A program made the translations under genes and the position numbers. Of a DNA stretch of 64,000 nt, positions 24,776-35,792 are shown in pieces. Origin of the DNA: CAIODY01 sp046051225 (GTDB lineage: Bacteria; Bacteroidota; Bacteroidia; Chitinophagales; CAIODY01); the NCBI GenBank assembly GCA_046051225.1, contig JBJOOR010000003.1, positions 1 through 64,000 of the forward strand, given 5' to 3'. How positions within the stretch are numbered: the first letter of the stretch is position 1; each line of letters starts with the position of its first letter. Below the pieces are notes generated by a model. The model did no database searches. It was not told the origin of the DNA and saw only the letters and a program-made list of their open reading frames with translations.

Positions 24776-27700
24776 GTGTTGGTTGTAATCAGCGCTGCAC
24801 TTAGCTTTTGGATAAGCCGCCCTTCAACACAATCGTGGTTGATTCAAAAAACTACAAGCTATTTATCAACCAAATTAAATACCGAAGTAAGCATTGAAAA
24901 AGTAGATGCTAATTTATTTCAAAAATTAATTTTAGAAAATGTGTTGATAAGAGATAAACAAAAAGACACTTTGCTTTTTGCACACGAAATTAAATTGAAT
25001 TTAAGCGATGTAATTTTATTAGATAAAAAATTTACTTTAAATCATATTGGATTAACGGATGTAAAAATGAATATTCGCAAAGCAAAAAGCGATACTGTTT
25101 TTAATTATCAATTTATTATTGATGCTTTTGCAAGTAATAATGAATCGAATTCAAAAGCCACTAATTTCGATTTAAAATTAAAAAAAATAAGCCTACAAAA
25201 TATTGCAGTAAACTATAATGATGCCGATGAAGAAATGCTGAACACCGCATTGCAACAGCTTGATATTGATGTAGAGCAATTAGATTTTAAAAATAAATTA
25301 TTATCAGTTCAGTCCATTTATATTAATGAACCCCAAGTAAATTATACTTTAAATTCAATTTTAATTGGCGATAAAAAATCAATTTCGAAGCCCGATACTG
25401 CACAAATTGATAGCACAAAAAAACTATGGAATGTAAAAGTAGAAAACATTAAAGTTGAAAATGGTGGCTTTACTTATTGCGTAAAAACCAATGACACAAC
25501 GCATTATAACAACACTCAAATTAATCCTTATGATGTAAGAATTTCGGGCATTTATATTTTAGCCAAAGATATTTTATTAAGCAAAAATAATTATACCGCC
25601 GAATTGCAAAACCTCGAAATGCAAGGTCAATCGGGGTTAGCCATTAAAACAGCACATGGCAAAGCCACATTTAAAAATAAAGATATTGCTATCAAAAATT
25701 TATTTGTACAAACGGCTTACAGCAAAATTGAACAAAATATTGAAGTGCATTTGCCCGATGAAAAAATTATTAAGCCCGAAAATATTCGCTTTTCGGCACA
25801 AGTAAAAAGCAGTTTTATTCATCCTAATGATATAAAACATTTTGCGCAAATACCCAATTGGGTTGAACCTATTACGCTTACAGGAAGCGTTTCGGGCAGG
25901 TTAGGCAAAATAAAATCGAAGAAAATTGAAATGGCAATGGGCAACAATTTTTTTAAAGGCGAATTTAATTTGAATGGATTGCCCGATATTCAAAACACAT
26001 TTATTGATTTTAATGTAAACCAATTTAGCAGCACTGGAAATGATGTATTGAAAATGTTGCCAGCCACCAAACATCCAGAGCTTTTACAACGATTAGGTAG
26101 TTTATTTTTTGCTGGAAGCTTTAGTGGATTTTTGCACGATTTTGTAGCACAAGGAAATTTAAAAACATCATTGGGCGATATTACTTCGGATGTAAATATG
26201 AAAATATCAAAGGATGCACAAATCAATTATACGGGCTCGGTTAATGCCTCCGCATTTGATTTGGGTACATGGATAAATGATACAGCTACTGTTGGCAAAA
26301 TTTCATTATCGGCTAATGTTGATGGCAAACGATGGTTGAACGATAATCCCGAAGTGCTTATCAATGGTAAGCTTCATCAGTTTGAGTATAATCATTATAA
26401 CTACAATAATGTTGAATTGAATGGAACAATTAAGCAAAAACAATTTATTGGAAACATAATTTCGGCCGACCCAAATGTGGCTTTTAAATTTGATGGTTTA
26501 GTAAATTTTTATGATAGCATACCAACTTTTAAATTTAATGCGGATGTAAAAAATATTGATTTTCAAAAACTAAATTTTACTAGAAACAATTTTAGTATTA
26601 CAAAAGCCGATGTAAAAATTAATGCCAACGGAAACACAATTGATAACTTTGAAGGAAGCCTAGCCTTGAATGATTTTATGTTTCAAATAGACAATAGAAA
26701 TCATGTTATAAAAAAATTTATTGCATCATCCGCAAATAATAATCAACAAAAAAAACTATCGGTTCAATCTGATTTTATGAATGCCAATGTGAATGGAAAA
26801 TTTAATTATGCTTATTTACCATCGGCTTTCAAACTCTTTATGCATCAGTATTTTCCAGCCTATGTGCAATTATCAAAAATTGATACTTCAAATTTTGCAA
26901 CACAAAATTTCACATTTGATTGTACTATAAATGATAAAGAAAATTTATTGGCTTTGCTTGTGCCAGGATTACAAATAGGTGGCAAAAATATATTAAAGGG
27001 TTCGATAAATACCAACGAGAATCATCTGTCTGTTTATGCCGCTCTTAATGAACTTACATTTAGTGGTAAAAAAATTCAGCCTTTAATTATAAATGCCGAA
27101 AGCAATTCGAAAAAATTATTTGCCGATATAGCTTGCAATAATATTCAGCTTACAGATAGTTTAATCATTCACGATTCAAAATTTCATTTGATGGCAATGA
27201 ATGATAGTTTGCTTTTTAATTACAATATGGCAGGCGATAAAAATAAAATTGCTTTTGATTTAAATGGATTAACTACACTTAAAAAAGACAATATTAAAAC
27301 ACATTTTTTTGAATCAAATTTCTTTGTAAAAGGTTATAGATGGCTGCTTAACAATCAAAACGAAATAGTATATGAAAACAAATATTTCAATTTTAAAAAC
27401 GTGGTAATTGGCAATGGCAATCAAAAAATAGAAATAAATACAGATGCCGATGCAGAAAAAAAAGACAATATAAAAATTAAATTTTCGACAATTGATATTG
27501 CTCAAATTGCTGATATATTAGGCAGTGCAGAGGCTAAACTAACAGGCAATTTTAATGCACTTACTAATATCAAAAACTATACAACTAATCCATTATTCGA
27601 AAGTACAATTGATATACAAAATTGTTTTGTAGGAAAAGATACCATAGGAAATATTACAGGCATAATAAAATATGATGAAATAAAAAAATTGATTTATACC

Positions 27701-29452
27701 AATGTTGATGTACAACAGGGTATTAATAAAATGCAGCTTACGGGCAATTATAAATTAAAAGACACTTCGAATTATTTAGATTATAAAATTGTTTTTAATC
27801 ACTTCAATTTAAAATCTATTGAACCTGTAATTAATAATATTTTATCTAGAAAAGAAGGAAATTTAACAGGAACAGCGGCACTTTCAGGCACATTTAAAAA
27901 ACCAAAATTTACTGCCGATGTTAATTTATACAATGGTGCGCTTACGGTAAATTATTTGAATACGCATTATAAATTCGAAACCGTTCATGCTACTTGCACC
28001 AACAATATTATTTCGTTTGACAAATTTATTTTAACCGATTCGTTTAAAAATAAAGGCGAATTTATTGGCTCAATTAATTTGAATAATATGCATGCAATAT
28101 GGTTAGATATGCATGTAAAAACAAACAGGTTAATGGTAAATAATACAACATTAGAACAAAATGAATTATTTTTTGGAAAAGCATTTGCCTCGGGAAGTAT
28201 TGATTTAACAGGTATTACCTACAACTTAACTATTTCAGCAAAAGCAAAAACACTAAAAGGCACACAACTTTATATTCCTATAACTGATGATAGAGATTTG
28301 AAGCGACATGATTTTATTCAGTTTGTAAATCATAATAAAAACGAAGCCGAAAAACAGAAAAAATATGTAGCCGATTTAGATGGTATTACACTAAAATTTG
28401 ATATTGATGCAGCACCCGAAGCTGAAATAAATATACTAATGGATTTAATAGCTGGCGATTATATAAAAGGATATGGCAACGGAAATATTAAAATTGATTT
28501 TAGTTCAAATACAGCATTTTCGATGCTTGGCAGCTATACCATGGATAGAGGCGAATATCATTTTACCTTATTTAATTTTCCAAAAGATTTTAATATTAAT
28601 AGCGGCAGCACTATTACTTGGAATGGTGATGCATACAATGGTGTGTTGGATGTGGTAGGAACTTATCCTGCCCGAACTTCATTTTATGAATTGGTAAAAG
28701 ACCTTTTAATTTCTGATGCAGATTTTGCAGCAGCAAAGGTTCGTGTGCCTATACAAGTGCGCACAGATTTAAAAGGCTCGTTAAAAAAACCAGATGTATC
28801 ATTTGATATTAATCCAACCAATACATCATCTACGGCTATTGATTTTAAATTTTTACAACGCCTACAAGCTATTAAATCCGACCAAAATGAGTTGAATAAT
28901 CAGGTTTTTGCACTAATTGCCATGAACAGTTTTATTGCGCCGCAAAATATTGGCGGTTTCGATAATCCATTATCGTACAACTCTACTTATAAGCAATCGG
29001 GTTCAGAATTAGTATCATCGCAAGTAAGCCGATTGTTGAATAATGCATTTTATAGAATTACAAAAGATGACAAAACGCAATTCAATTTTAACTACAAATT
29101 GTACGACCAAAGTTTAGAAGCACGTAATTTTTCGCAAATTGATATTAACTTTTCAAGACGTTTTTTTAATGATAGATTAAATGTTGAAGCTGGCGGTATT
29201 TACGATTATGGGGCTGTAAACAATACCACCAATAATGGTTTTGTTGGCGATTTTTTAATTGAATATAATTTAACAGCTGATGGCAGAATAAAATTAAAAG
29301 GGTTTAGAAAAACCGAATACGATATTTTAAACGAACGCAATAGAAACCGAACAGGTATAGGTTTGGCTTACAAACGTGAGTTTAATAGCCTTTCAGATTT
29401 TTTTGAGAAATCAAGAAAAACAAAAATTGCAATTTGGAAACCAAAATTGTAA
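24776..29452 (+). CDS. TamB-like translocation/assembly module protein
   Basis: About 1558 residues from the GTG at 24776, possibly ~15 more. An N-terminal membrane anchor is followed by a very long beta-rich periplasmic region and a C-terminal DUF490/TamB domain (F-S-M-L-G-S-Y-T-M-D-R-G-E-Y-H-F near 1240, ending in a barrel-like segment). Such proteins span the envelope and are implicated in outer-membrane protein assembly or phospholipid transport. No ATG/GTG/TTG precedes the GTG, yet the frame upstream encodes K-K-L-F-K before the hydrophobic core, as expected of a true N-terminus, so an unusual start (ATT at 24725 or 24737) or a sequence error is possible. Confidence 0.85.
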   Translation: MLVVISAALSFWISRPSTQSWLIQKTTSYLSTKLNTEVSIEKVDANLFQKLILENVLIRDKQKDTLLFAHEIKLNLSDVILLDKKFTLNHIGLTDVKMNIRKAKSDTVFNYQFIIDAFASNNESNSKATNFDLKLKKISLQNIAVNYNDADEEMLNTALQQLDIDVEQLDFKNKLLSVQSIYINEPQVNYTLNSILIGDKKSISKPDTAQIDSTKKLWNVKVENIKVENGGFTYCVKTNDTTHYNNTQINPYDVRISGIYILAKDILLSKNNYTAELQNLEMQGQSGLAIKTAHGKATFKNKDIAIKNLFVQTAYSKIEQNIEVHLPDEKIIKPENIRFSAQVKSSFIHPNDIKHFAQIPNWVEPITLTGSVSGRLGKIKSKKIEMAMGNNFFKGEFNLNGLPDIQNTFIDFNVNQFSSTGNDVLKMLPATKHPELLQRLGSLFFAGSFSGFLHDFVAQGNLKTSLGDITSDVNMKISKDAQINYTGSVNASAFDLGTWINDTATVGKISLSANVDGKRWLNDNPEVLINGKLHQFEYNHYNYNNVELNGTIKQKQFIGNIISADPNVAFKFDGLVNFYDSIPTFKFNADVKNIDFQKLNFTRNNFSITKADVKINANGNTIDNFEGSLALNDFMFQIDNRNHVIKKFIASSANNNQQKKLSVQSDFMNANVNGKFNYAYLPSAFKLFMHQYFPAYVQLSKIDTSNFATQNFTFDCTINDKENLLALLVPGLQIGGKNILKGSINTNENHLSVYAALNELTFSGKKIQPLIINAESNSKKLFADIACNNIQLTDSLIIHDSKFHLMAMNDSLLFNYNMAGDKNKIAFDLNGLTTLKKDNIKTHFFESNFFVKGYRWLLNNQNEIVYENKYFNFKNVVIGNGNQKIEINTDADAEKKDNIKIKFSTIDIAQIADILGSAEAKLTGNFNALTNIKNYTTNPLFESTIDIQNCFVGKDTIGNITGIIKYDEIKKLIYTNVDVQQGINKMQLTGNYKLKDTSNYLDYKIVFNHFNLKSIEPVINNILSRKEGNLTGTAALSGTFKKPKFTADVNLYNGALTVNYLNTHYKFETVHATCTNNIISFDKFILTDSFKNKGEFIGSINLNNMHAIWLDMHVKTNRLMVNNTTLEQNELFFGKAFASGSIDLTGITYNLTISAKAKTLKGTQLYIPITDDRDLKRHDFIQFVNHNKNEAEKQKKYVADLDGITLKFDIDAAPEAEINILMDLIAGDYIKGYGNGNIKIDFSSNTAFSMLGSYTMDRGEYHFTLFNFPKDFNINSGSTITWNGDAYNGVLDVVGTYPARTSFYELVKDLLISDADFAAAKVRVPIQVRTDLKGSLKKPDVSFDINPTNTSSTAIDFKFLQRLQAIKSDQNELNNQVFALIAMNSFIAPQNIGGFDNPLSYNSTYKQSGSELVSSQVSRLLNNAFYRITKDDKTQFNFNYKLYDQSLEARNFSQIDINFSRRFFNDRLNVEAGGIYDYGAVNNTTNNGFVGDFLIEYNLTADGRIKLKGFRKTEYDILNERNRNRTGIGLAYKREFNSLSDFFEKSRKTKIAIWKPKL

Positions 29453-29453
29453 A

Positions 29454-30854
29454 TTAACCTAGCAACAATTTTTTTGTTTCAGATAAAATATCCAACACCA
29501 TTTCTTTGGTAGGTGCTTCGGCATAAATGCGCAATAGTGGCTCTGTTCCGCTTGGGCGAATCATTACCCAACATTCATCAGCCATGTGATATTTATAGCC
29601 ATCAATATCTTCTAATCGTTCTACTTTATATTTTCCGAATGAAGTGTATTTGCCTGCTTTGCAGTTGGCAATAATTTTTTGTTTCAATGCTTCATCTAAA
29701 TGCAAATCATTTCTTTCAAACACAAATTTGCCAACTACAGCATAAATATCTTCCACTAATTGGGTTAATGTTTTACCAGTTTTAGTCATTAAATCCAACA
29801 ATAATAAGCCATCCCAAATTCCATCACGTTCGGGTATATGACCTTTAACAGCAATACCACCGCTTTCTTCGCCACCTACCAACACATCATCTGTCATCAT
29901 TATTTCAGCAATATATTTAAAACCAATTTTAGTAACCTGATGTGGTATGCCATAGATTGCACACATCTTTTTAATTTTATCAGAAGCCGAAAAAGCTACC
30001 ACCACTTTACCACTCATACCTTTAAATTGCGAAGCATAATAAATCAACAATAATAAAATGTGATGAGCATCTAAAAAGTTTCCATTTTCATCATACATCG
30101 CAATTCTATCCGCATCGCCATCGGTAACTAATCCTGCCGAAATTTTTCCTTTGTTGGCTTTTATAAATTGTTGAAATTCTAAAGTATTTCTTTCTAATGG
30201 TTCGGGTGCTTGCCCCATAAAACCTGGATTGGTAGTGCAATGCATCAATTGTGCATTGGGTAATAATCTTGGTAAAATTTGTTGCCCAGCGCCATACATA
30301 GCATCATACGCCAGCACATTTTTTTCGGCAATGGCTTTTAAATCAAAAGTTTTGTTTACATGATTTACATACATCAATTCCATATCAATATATTCTAACA
30401 AACCATTTTTTTCCATTTCGGTTAATGAAATGTTTGGCACTTCGGCATGTGCAGGAATCATGGCTTCCACCTTTGCAATTTCTGTTGGAGCGGCTGGGCC
30501 ACCAAAACCATCTTTTAGTTTATAGCCATTATAGGTTGGTGGATTATGACTTGCCGTAATTACCACACCTGCCGTAGCTTTCATTTCAACTGTAGCTAAT
30601 GATACCATGGGTGTAGTTACAAAACCCTTATGGGTTAATACTTTTACGCCCATGCTACAAAAAATTTTAGTAGCCGTTTCAACAAAAAGCTGACCGCCAA
30701 ATCTACAATCATGACCAATTACAACACTTGGATTAGCAGTACGATTTAACAACCATTGTGCCGTAGCAACACTTACACGGGCAACATTAGCTACTGTAAA
30801 ATCATCGGCTATTATTGCTCTCCAACCATCAGTTCCAAATTTTATTTGCGTCAT
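29454..30854 (-). CDS. Phosphoglucomutase/phosphomannomutase family enzyme
   Basis: 466 residues of the alpha-D-phosphohexomutase family, moving phosphate between C1 and C6 of sugar phosphates. Four domains with their motifs are seen: the phosphoserine loop T-A-S-H-N-P-P (Ser102), the Mg site D-G-D-A-D-R (245-250), the sugar loop G-G-E-E-S-G-G (327-333) and the phosphate-binding R-P-S-G-T-E-P near residue 440. Whether glucose, mannose or glucosamine is the substrate cannot be read from these motifs. A minus-strand TAATTTCG at 30885-30892 is a possible -7 box. Confidence 0.93.
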   Translation of the reverse strand: MTQIKFGTDGWRAIIADDFTVANVARVSVATAQWLLNRTANPSVVIGHDCRFGGQLFVETATKIFCSMGVKVLTHKGFVTTPMVSLATVEMKATAGVVITASHNPPTYNGYKLKDGFGGPAAPTEIAKVEAMIPAHAEVPNISLTEMEKNGLLEYIDMELMYVNHVNKTFDLKAIAEKNVLAYDAMYGAGQQILPRLLPNAQLMHCTTNPGFMGQAPEPLERNTLEFQQFIKANKGKISAGLVTDGDADRIAMYDENGNFLDAHHILLLLIYYASQFKGMSGKVVVAFSASDKIKKMCAIYGIPHQVTKIGFKYIAEIMMTDDVLVGGEESGGIAVKGHIPERDGIWDGLLLLDLMTKTGKTLTQLVEDIYAVVGKFVFERNDLHLDEALKQKIIANCKAGKYTSFGKYKVERLEDIDGYKYHMADECWVMIRPSGTEPLLRIYAEAPTKEMVLDILSETKKLLLG

Positions 30855-31001
30855 AATTAGTTTTGTTTTAAAAAAATTGTGTGGCGAAATTAATTTACTA
30901 TTTCTGATTTTGGGTTGGTTTTAAATGAATTAATTTTTTATTATTTGAAACTAACTTTTACTTTTATCGTATCTTTTATTTCATCTCAATTTTAATTAAC
31001 C

Positions 31002-31946
31002 ATGAAATCGTCTTCTATCATCATTCCTAAAAAATTATTTTTTGGTATCGTTTCTATTTTATTGGTGTTTGTAGTATCAAGTTTGTTTGCAATTATCAAA
31101 CGCCCATCTGTAGCCATTTTTACACCCTCAACCGAGCCTACTGATTCAGTTTATTCTGTTCGTGTTCATCCGCCAGTATTTCCTAAACAAGCCGATTTTT
31201 GTGGCGAAGATGTGCCATTGCAATTGCCTGATATTCGTGAACGATTTGATAAAGAATTAATCATCAATACCTATTTGCAAGGTTCATCATTGTTGAATAT
31301 GAAACAAACCATGCGTTGGTTTCCTGTTATCGAATCTATTTTAAGAAAAAATAATGTGCCTGATGATTTTAAATATTTATGTATAGCCGAAAGTGCTTTG
31401 CAGCAGGTAGTTTCAAGGGCTGGTGCAGCTGGTTTTTGGCAGTTTATGCCCGAAACTGGTAAGCAATATAATTTGGAAATAAATGATGAAATAGATGAAC
31501 GATATAATGTAGAAGCCGCCACCGAAGCCGCTTGTGTATATTTAACAAAATCGAAAAATGAATTAGGCAGTTGGACATTGGCTGCCGCAGGCTACAACTG
31601 TGGCACAGCAGGTTGTGCTGGGTTTATGAATGCACAGCATCAAAAAAATTATTACGATTTATTATTACCCGAAGAAACGATGCGTTATGTATTCAGAATA
31701 TTAGCTATTAAAGAAATTTATACCCATCCAAAGCGCTATGGCTTTGATTTAGAAACTAATGATTATTATCCTGCTTATCAATATAAAACTATTACTACAT
31801 CCGAATCAATTACAGATTTAGCACAGTTTGCCATTGATAATGGCAGCAATTATAAATTATTAAAAATGATGAACCCATGGATGCGTAAACCATTTTTAAA
31901 AAATCTGAAACACAAATCGTATGAAATAAAAATCCCGATTCTTTAA
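31002..31946 (+). CDS. Lytic murein transglycosylase (SLT domain)
   Basis: 314 residues. One N-terminal hydrophobic segment (about 13-32), then a soluble-lytic-transglycosylase domain. The catalytic glutamate is in L-C-I-A-E-S-A-L near residue 128, followed by G-A-A-G-F-W-Q-F-M-P-E-T-G and Y-N-V-E-A-A-T-E-A-A, and the closing A-A-A-G-Y-N-C-G. It cleaves peptidoglycan with 1,6-anhydromuramyl formation. No LysM repeats follow, but ~80 residues remain at the C-terminus. Its stop is immediately followed by the radC ATG. Confidence 0.93.
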   Translation: MKSSSIIIPKKLFFGIVSILLVFVVSSLFAIIKRPSVAIFTPSTEPTDSVYSVRVHPPVFPKQADFCGEDVPLQLPDIRERFDKELIINTYLQGSSLLNMKQTMRWFPVIESILRKNNVPDDFKYLCIAESALQQVVSRAGAAGFWQFMPETGKQYNLEINDEIDERYNVEAATEAACVYLTKSKNELGSWTLAAAGYNCGTAGCAGFMNAQHQKNYYDLLLPEETMRYVFRILAIKEIYTHPKRYGFDLETNDYYPAYQYKTITTSESITDLAQFAIDNGSNYKLLKMMNPWMRKPFLKNLKHKSYEIKIPIL

Positions 31947-32642
31947 ATGAACTACGAATCAAAAATCCCTATCACTCAATGGGCAGAAGAGGATAGACCC
32001 AGAGAAAAAATGGTACTAAAAGGCAAGCAAGCCTTATCTGATGCTGAATTGCTGGCTATACTAATTGGCAGTGGTTCAAGGGAACATTCGGCTGTTGAAC
32101 TTTGTAAAATATTATTGCAACGAGTAAATAATAATTTGAATGATTTGGCAAGATGCAGCATTGATGATTTGCAAAAGCTAAAAGGTATTGGCGAAGCAAA
32201 AGCCATCACTATTGCTGCGGCATTAGAATTGGGCAGACGAAGAAAGCCCGAAAACATGGACGAAAAACCATTGATAAAAACATCGAAAGATGCAGCCGAT
32301 ATCCTACAACCTATTTTAGCTGATGAAGTAATTGAGCAATTTTATTTATTGCATCTTAACCGAGCAAACAAATTATTAAAAACCGAAGGCATTAGTGTTG
32401 GCGGTGTTTCGGGCACAGTAGCCGATGCTAAAATTATTTTTAAAAGAGCATTAGATGCTGGTGCTGTAGGTATTATTTTATGCCATAATCATCCAAGCGG
32501 AAATTTAAAACCCAGCGAAGCCGATATTCAATTAACCAAAAAATTAGTAGCCGCTGGCAAACTGCTTGATATAGATGTGATAGACCATTTAATTGTAGCC
32601 AATACGGGCTGGTATAGTTTTAAAGACGAGGGAATGATATAA
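31947..32642 (+). CDS. radC: RadC-family JAB-domain protein
   Basis: 231 residues, usual length. An N-terminal helix-hairpin-helix segment (L-Q-K-L-K-G-I-G-E-A-K-A) precedes a JAB1/MPN-like metalloprotease fold with the zinc motif H-N-H-P-S-G-N and the upstream conserved glutamate (L-K-T-E-G-I-S). Although named as a DNA repair protein, the activity of RadC is not settled. Its ATG abuts the stop of the transglycosylase gene with no spacer. A terminator follows. Confidence 0.94.
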   Translation: MNYESKIPITQWAEEDRPREKMVLKGKQALSDAELLAILIGSGSREHSAVELCKILLQRVNNNLNDLARCSIDDLQKLKGIGEAKAITIAAALELGRRRKPENMDEKPLIKTSKDAADILQPILADEVIEQFYLLHLNRANKLLKTEGISVGGVSGTVADAKIIFKRALDAGAVGIILCHNHPSGNLKPSEADIQLTKKLVAAGKLLDIDVIDHLIVANTGWYSFKDEGMI

Positions 32643-32671
32643 ATTGAAATTTATATTTTCTAGCATCAAAC

Positions 32672-32706
32672 AAAAAAGTTGATTCAAAACGAATCAACTT
32701 TTTTTA
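32672..32706 (+). terminator. radC terminator
   Basis: AAGTTGATTC (676-685 of the 32-kb line) pairs with GAATCAACTT across AAAAC and ends in T7. Confidence 0.85.
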
Positions 32707-32800
32707 TTCATTTACCACTCTATTCACATTTATCTATTAAAATATATGGCATTTGATGATTACTATTGCAATACTATTTTTAAAAATAAATCTATACATC

Positions 32801-35773
32801 ATGATTAAAAAATTGAGTTGGTTGATAGCATTGTTAATTGTATGCCTTCATATCCAAGCACAACCTGGCAAAAAACAATTAGAAGCAAAAATGTTAAGAC
32901 CAGCGCCATTAGTAGCTAGCCGAGCTGCTTTAAGTGGTGCTATGAAACCCGAAACGTACGAATTGGGCGGCACAACCACTTATCGATATACTTTGCAAAA
33001 TGGTTTGCAGATTTGGATATCGGTAAATAAAAACGAGCCTCGTTGCCAAACCATGATAGCTGTAAGAACAGGCAGCAAGAACGACCCAGCCGACCACACA
33101 GGCTTGGCGCATTATCTTGAACACATGATGTTTAAAGGCACTGATAAATATGGCTCGAAAGATTATACGAAAGAAAAACCATTATTAGATGAAATAGAAA
33201 ATTTATATGAAACCTATGGTGCCGAAAAAGATGAAGCAAAACGCAAAGCCATTTATCATGTAATTGATAGTGTAAGCGGCTTGGCAGCTAAATGGGCAAT
33301 AGCCAATGAATATGATAAAATGGTAAGCAATATTGGTGCAAAAGGCACTAATGCTTTTACATCAAATGATATGACAGTGTATGTAAATGATGTACCAGTA
33401 AATCAAATAAACAAATGGCTAACCATCGAAGCCGAGCGCTTTCGCAACCCACAGATGCGATTATTTCATACCGAATTAGAAGCCGTATATGAAGAAAAAA
33501 ATAGAACACTTGATAACGATGGCAGAAAAATAAATGAAGCCATGATGGCAAATTTATTTAAGAATCATGCCTATGGCACACAAACCACCATTGGCACAAT
33601 AGAGCATTTAAAATCGCCATCAATAAAAGCCATTAAAAAATATTATACCGAAAGATATGTGCCTAATAATATGGCTATCATTATCAGCGGCGATGTGGAT
33701 CCTGAAATAGTAATGGCACAGATTGCAAAAAAATTTAATTGGATGCAAACCAAACCATTAACACAATATACTTATAAGCCCGAAGCCATTCGTACACAAC
33801 CCGAAGAGATTACCGTTACAGGGCCCGAAGCCGAAGAAGTAGCCATTGGTTTTAGAATGAACGGCACTAAAAGCCAAGATTATTTTATGCAAATGATGAT
33901 TGATAATTTACTAAATAATTCATCAGCAGGATTGCTGGATATTGATTTAGTAAAACAACAAAAAGTAATGGAAGCCGAAAGCGGTGTAGATAATATGAAC
34001 GATTATAGTGTATTCGAATTATCGGCCAAAGCCCGTGAAGGACAATCATTAGAAGAATGTAAAAATTTATTATTAGCCGAAATTGAAAAATTAAAACAAG
34101 GCAATTTTGATGAAGCAGCCATTGAAGCTGGCATTACCAATATGAAAGTACAAGAAATGCGCTCGATGGAAAGCAATGGCGGTAGAGCTTCTAGCATCAT
34201 GAATGCATTTGTGCATGAAATAGATTTTAATGCCATTATCAATAGGTTTGAGATAATGAAAAAATTTACCAAGCAAGATGTAATGAAATTTGCCAAAGAA
34301 AATTTTACCAACGATTATACAGTAGTTTACAAAAAAACTGGCGAAGATAAAGGAGCTAAAAAAGTTGAAAAGCCTGCCATTACACCAGTTTCGGTAAACA
34401 GAGAAGACCAATCAGAATTTTTAAAAACAATTATTGCTGCAAAAACCGAAAGCATTGCACCTCAATTTGTAGATTATAATACAGCCATTAAATTTGATAA
34501 AACAAAAAATAATTTACCCATTTGGTATGTAGCCAATAAAGAAAATTCGTTGTTTAGTTTGTTCTATGCTTTTGATATGGGAAGCAATACTGATAAAACT
34601 TTGGGTATGGCTGTAGGCTATTTAGATTATTTGGGTACAGATAAACTTACATCCGAACAAGTAAGCACAGCCATGTATAAATTAGGTTGCCGCTTTGATG
34701 TAAATGTGGGTAAAGAAAATATGTTTGTAAGCATCAATGGCCCACAAGATAAAATGCAAGACGCTGTAAAATTATTTGAAGATGTGTTGAATAATTGCAA
34801 GCCCAACCCCGAAGCATTAACCAATTTGGTAAACGATGTAATTAAAGAACGCCAAGATGCGAAGAAAAATAAAGGCGCTATCCGAGCTAAAATGATGGAT
34901 TATGCTAACTATGGTGCTTTTAATCCTTCTACATTTATTTTAACTAATGATGAATTAAAAAATTTAAAAGCCGAAGATTTAATTACTAAAATTCAAGGTC
35001 TTAAAAATTATAAACACCGCATTTATTATTATGGCCCTGCCGATTTAAACTCGGTAAAAACGATGATAAACAGCTATCATCAAACCGCACCTATAATCAA
35101 AGATGTACCAGCCTTACAAAATTTTGTAAGAAAAGAAATGACCACCAATCAAGTTTATTTTGTTGATTATCCAATGGTACAAGCCGAAATAATGTGGACA
35201 CATAAAGGCGATAATTGGAATGCAGCTAAATATGCCGATATAAGATTGTTTAACGAATATTTTGGCGGTGCTATGAGTGGCTTGGTGTTTCAAACCATTC
35301 GTGAATCAAAAGCTTTAGCATACTCTACCAATGCCCGATTTAATACCCCTAGCAAAAAAGACGACCCATTTTATATGAGCGCCTATGTAGGCACACAGGC
35401 AGATAAAATGAACGATGCCGTAAATGCCATGAACGAATTATTAAATAATATGCCCCAATCCGATAAAAATTTATCATTGGCTAAAGATGCCATTCGCAAT
35501 CAAATAGAAAGCGAACGCATTTTAAAAACAGGCTTATTAATGAATTATCAAAACAATTTAAGATTGGGCATCAACCATGATATACGCAGAGATGTGTATG
35601 AAAAATTAGAACGAATGAACATGGCAGATGTAGCAAAATTTCATGCCGATGAAATTAAAAACAAATCCTACAGCTATTGCATATTAGCCAATAGCAAAAA
35701 AGTGAAGAAAGAAGATATAGCAAAATTTGGAACCCTTACCGAATTAAAACTAGAAGATATTTTTGGATATTAA
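32801..35773 (+). CDS. M16 (pitrilysin-family) zinc metallopeptidase
   Basis: 990 residues from the ATG at 32801, chosen because it gives a proper signal peptide (I-K-K-L-S-W-L-I-A-L-L-I-V-C-L-H-I-Q-A); an ATG at 32753 would add 16 residues. The active site H-Y-L-E-H with a downstream glutamate in E-A-V-Y-E-E-K-N-R lies in the N-terminal half. The C-terminal half repeats the fold without HxxEH and should be structural, as usual for fused M16 proteins. Probably periplasmic, degrading peptides. Ends at a terminator shared with the convergent gene. Confidence 0.93.
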   Translation: MIKKLSWLIALLIVCLHIQAQPGKKQLEAKMLRPAPLVASRAALSGAMKPETYELGGTTTYRYTLQNGLQIWISVNKNEPRCQTMIAVRTGSKNDPADHTGLAHYLEHMMFKGTDKYGSKDYTKEKPLLDEIENLYETYGAEKDEAKRKAIYHVIDSVSGLAAKWAIANEYDKMVSNIGAKGTNAFTSNDMTVYVNDVPVNQINKWLTIEAERFRNPQMRLFHTELEAVYEEKNRTLDNDGRKINEAMMANLFKNHAYGTQTTIGTIEHLKSPSIKAIKKYYTERYVPNNMAIIISGDVDPEIVMAQIAKKFNWMQTKPLTQYTYKPEAIRTQPEEITVTGPEAEEVAIGFRMNGTKSQDYFMQMMIDNLLNNSSAGLLDIDLVKQQKVMEAESGVDNMNDYSVFELSAKAREGQSLEECKNLLLAEIEKLKQGNFDEAAIEAGITNMKVQEMRSMESNGGRASSIMNAFVHEIDFNAIINRFEIMKKFTKQDVMKFAKENFTNDYTVVYKKTGEDKGAKKVEKPAITPVSVNREDQSEFLKTIIAAKTESIAPQFVDYNTAIKFDKTKNNLPIWYVANKENSLFSLFYAFDMGSNTDKTLGMAVGYLDYLGTDKLTSEQVSTAMYKLGCRFDVNVGKENMFVSINGPQDKMQDAVKLFEDVLNNCKPNPEALTNLVNDVIKERQDAKKNKGAIRAKMMDYANYGAFNPSTFILTNDELKNLKAEDLITKIQGLKNYKHRIYYYGPADLNSVKTMINSYHQTAPIIKDVPALQNFVRKEMTTNQVYFVDYPMVQAEIMWTHKGDNWNAAKYADIRLFNEYFGGAMSGLVFQTIRESKALAYSTNARFNTPSKKDDPFYMSAYVGTQADKMNDAVNAMNELLNNMPQSDKNLSLAKDAIRNQIESERILKTGLLMNYQNNLRLGINHDIRRDVYEKLERMNMADVAKFHADEIKNKSYSYCILANSKKVKKEDIAKFGTLTELKLEDIFGY

Positions 35774-35792
35774 ACCCTAAATAGATGATATT

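Noticed and set aside
34003..34411. Minus-strand frames over the M16 peptidase
   Set aside because: Shadows of a certain plus-strand gene; no signals or family motifs.
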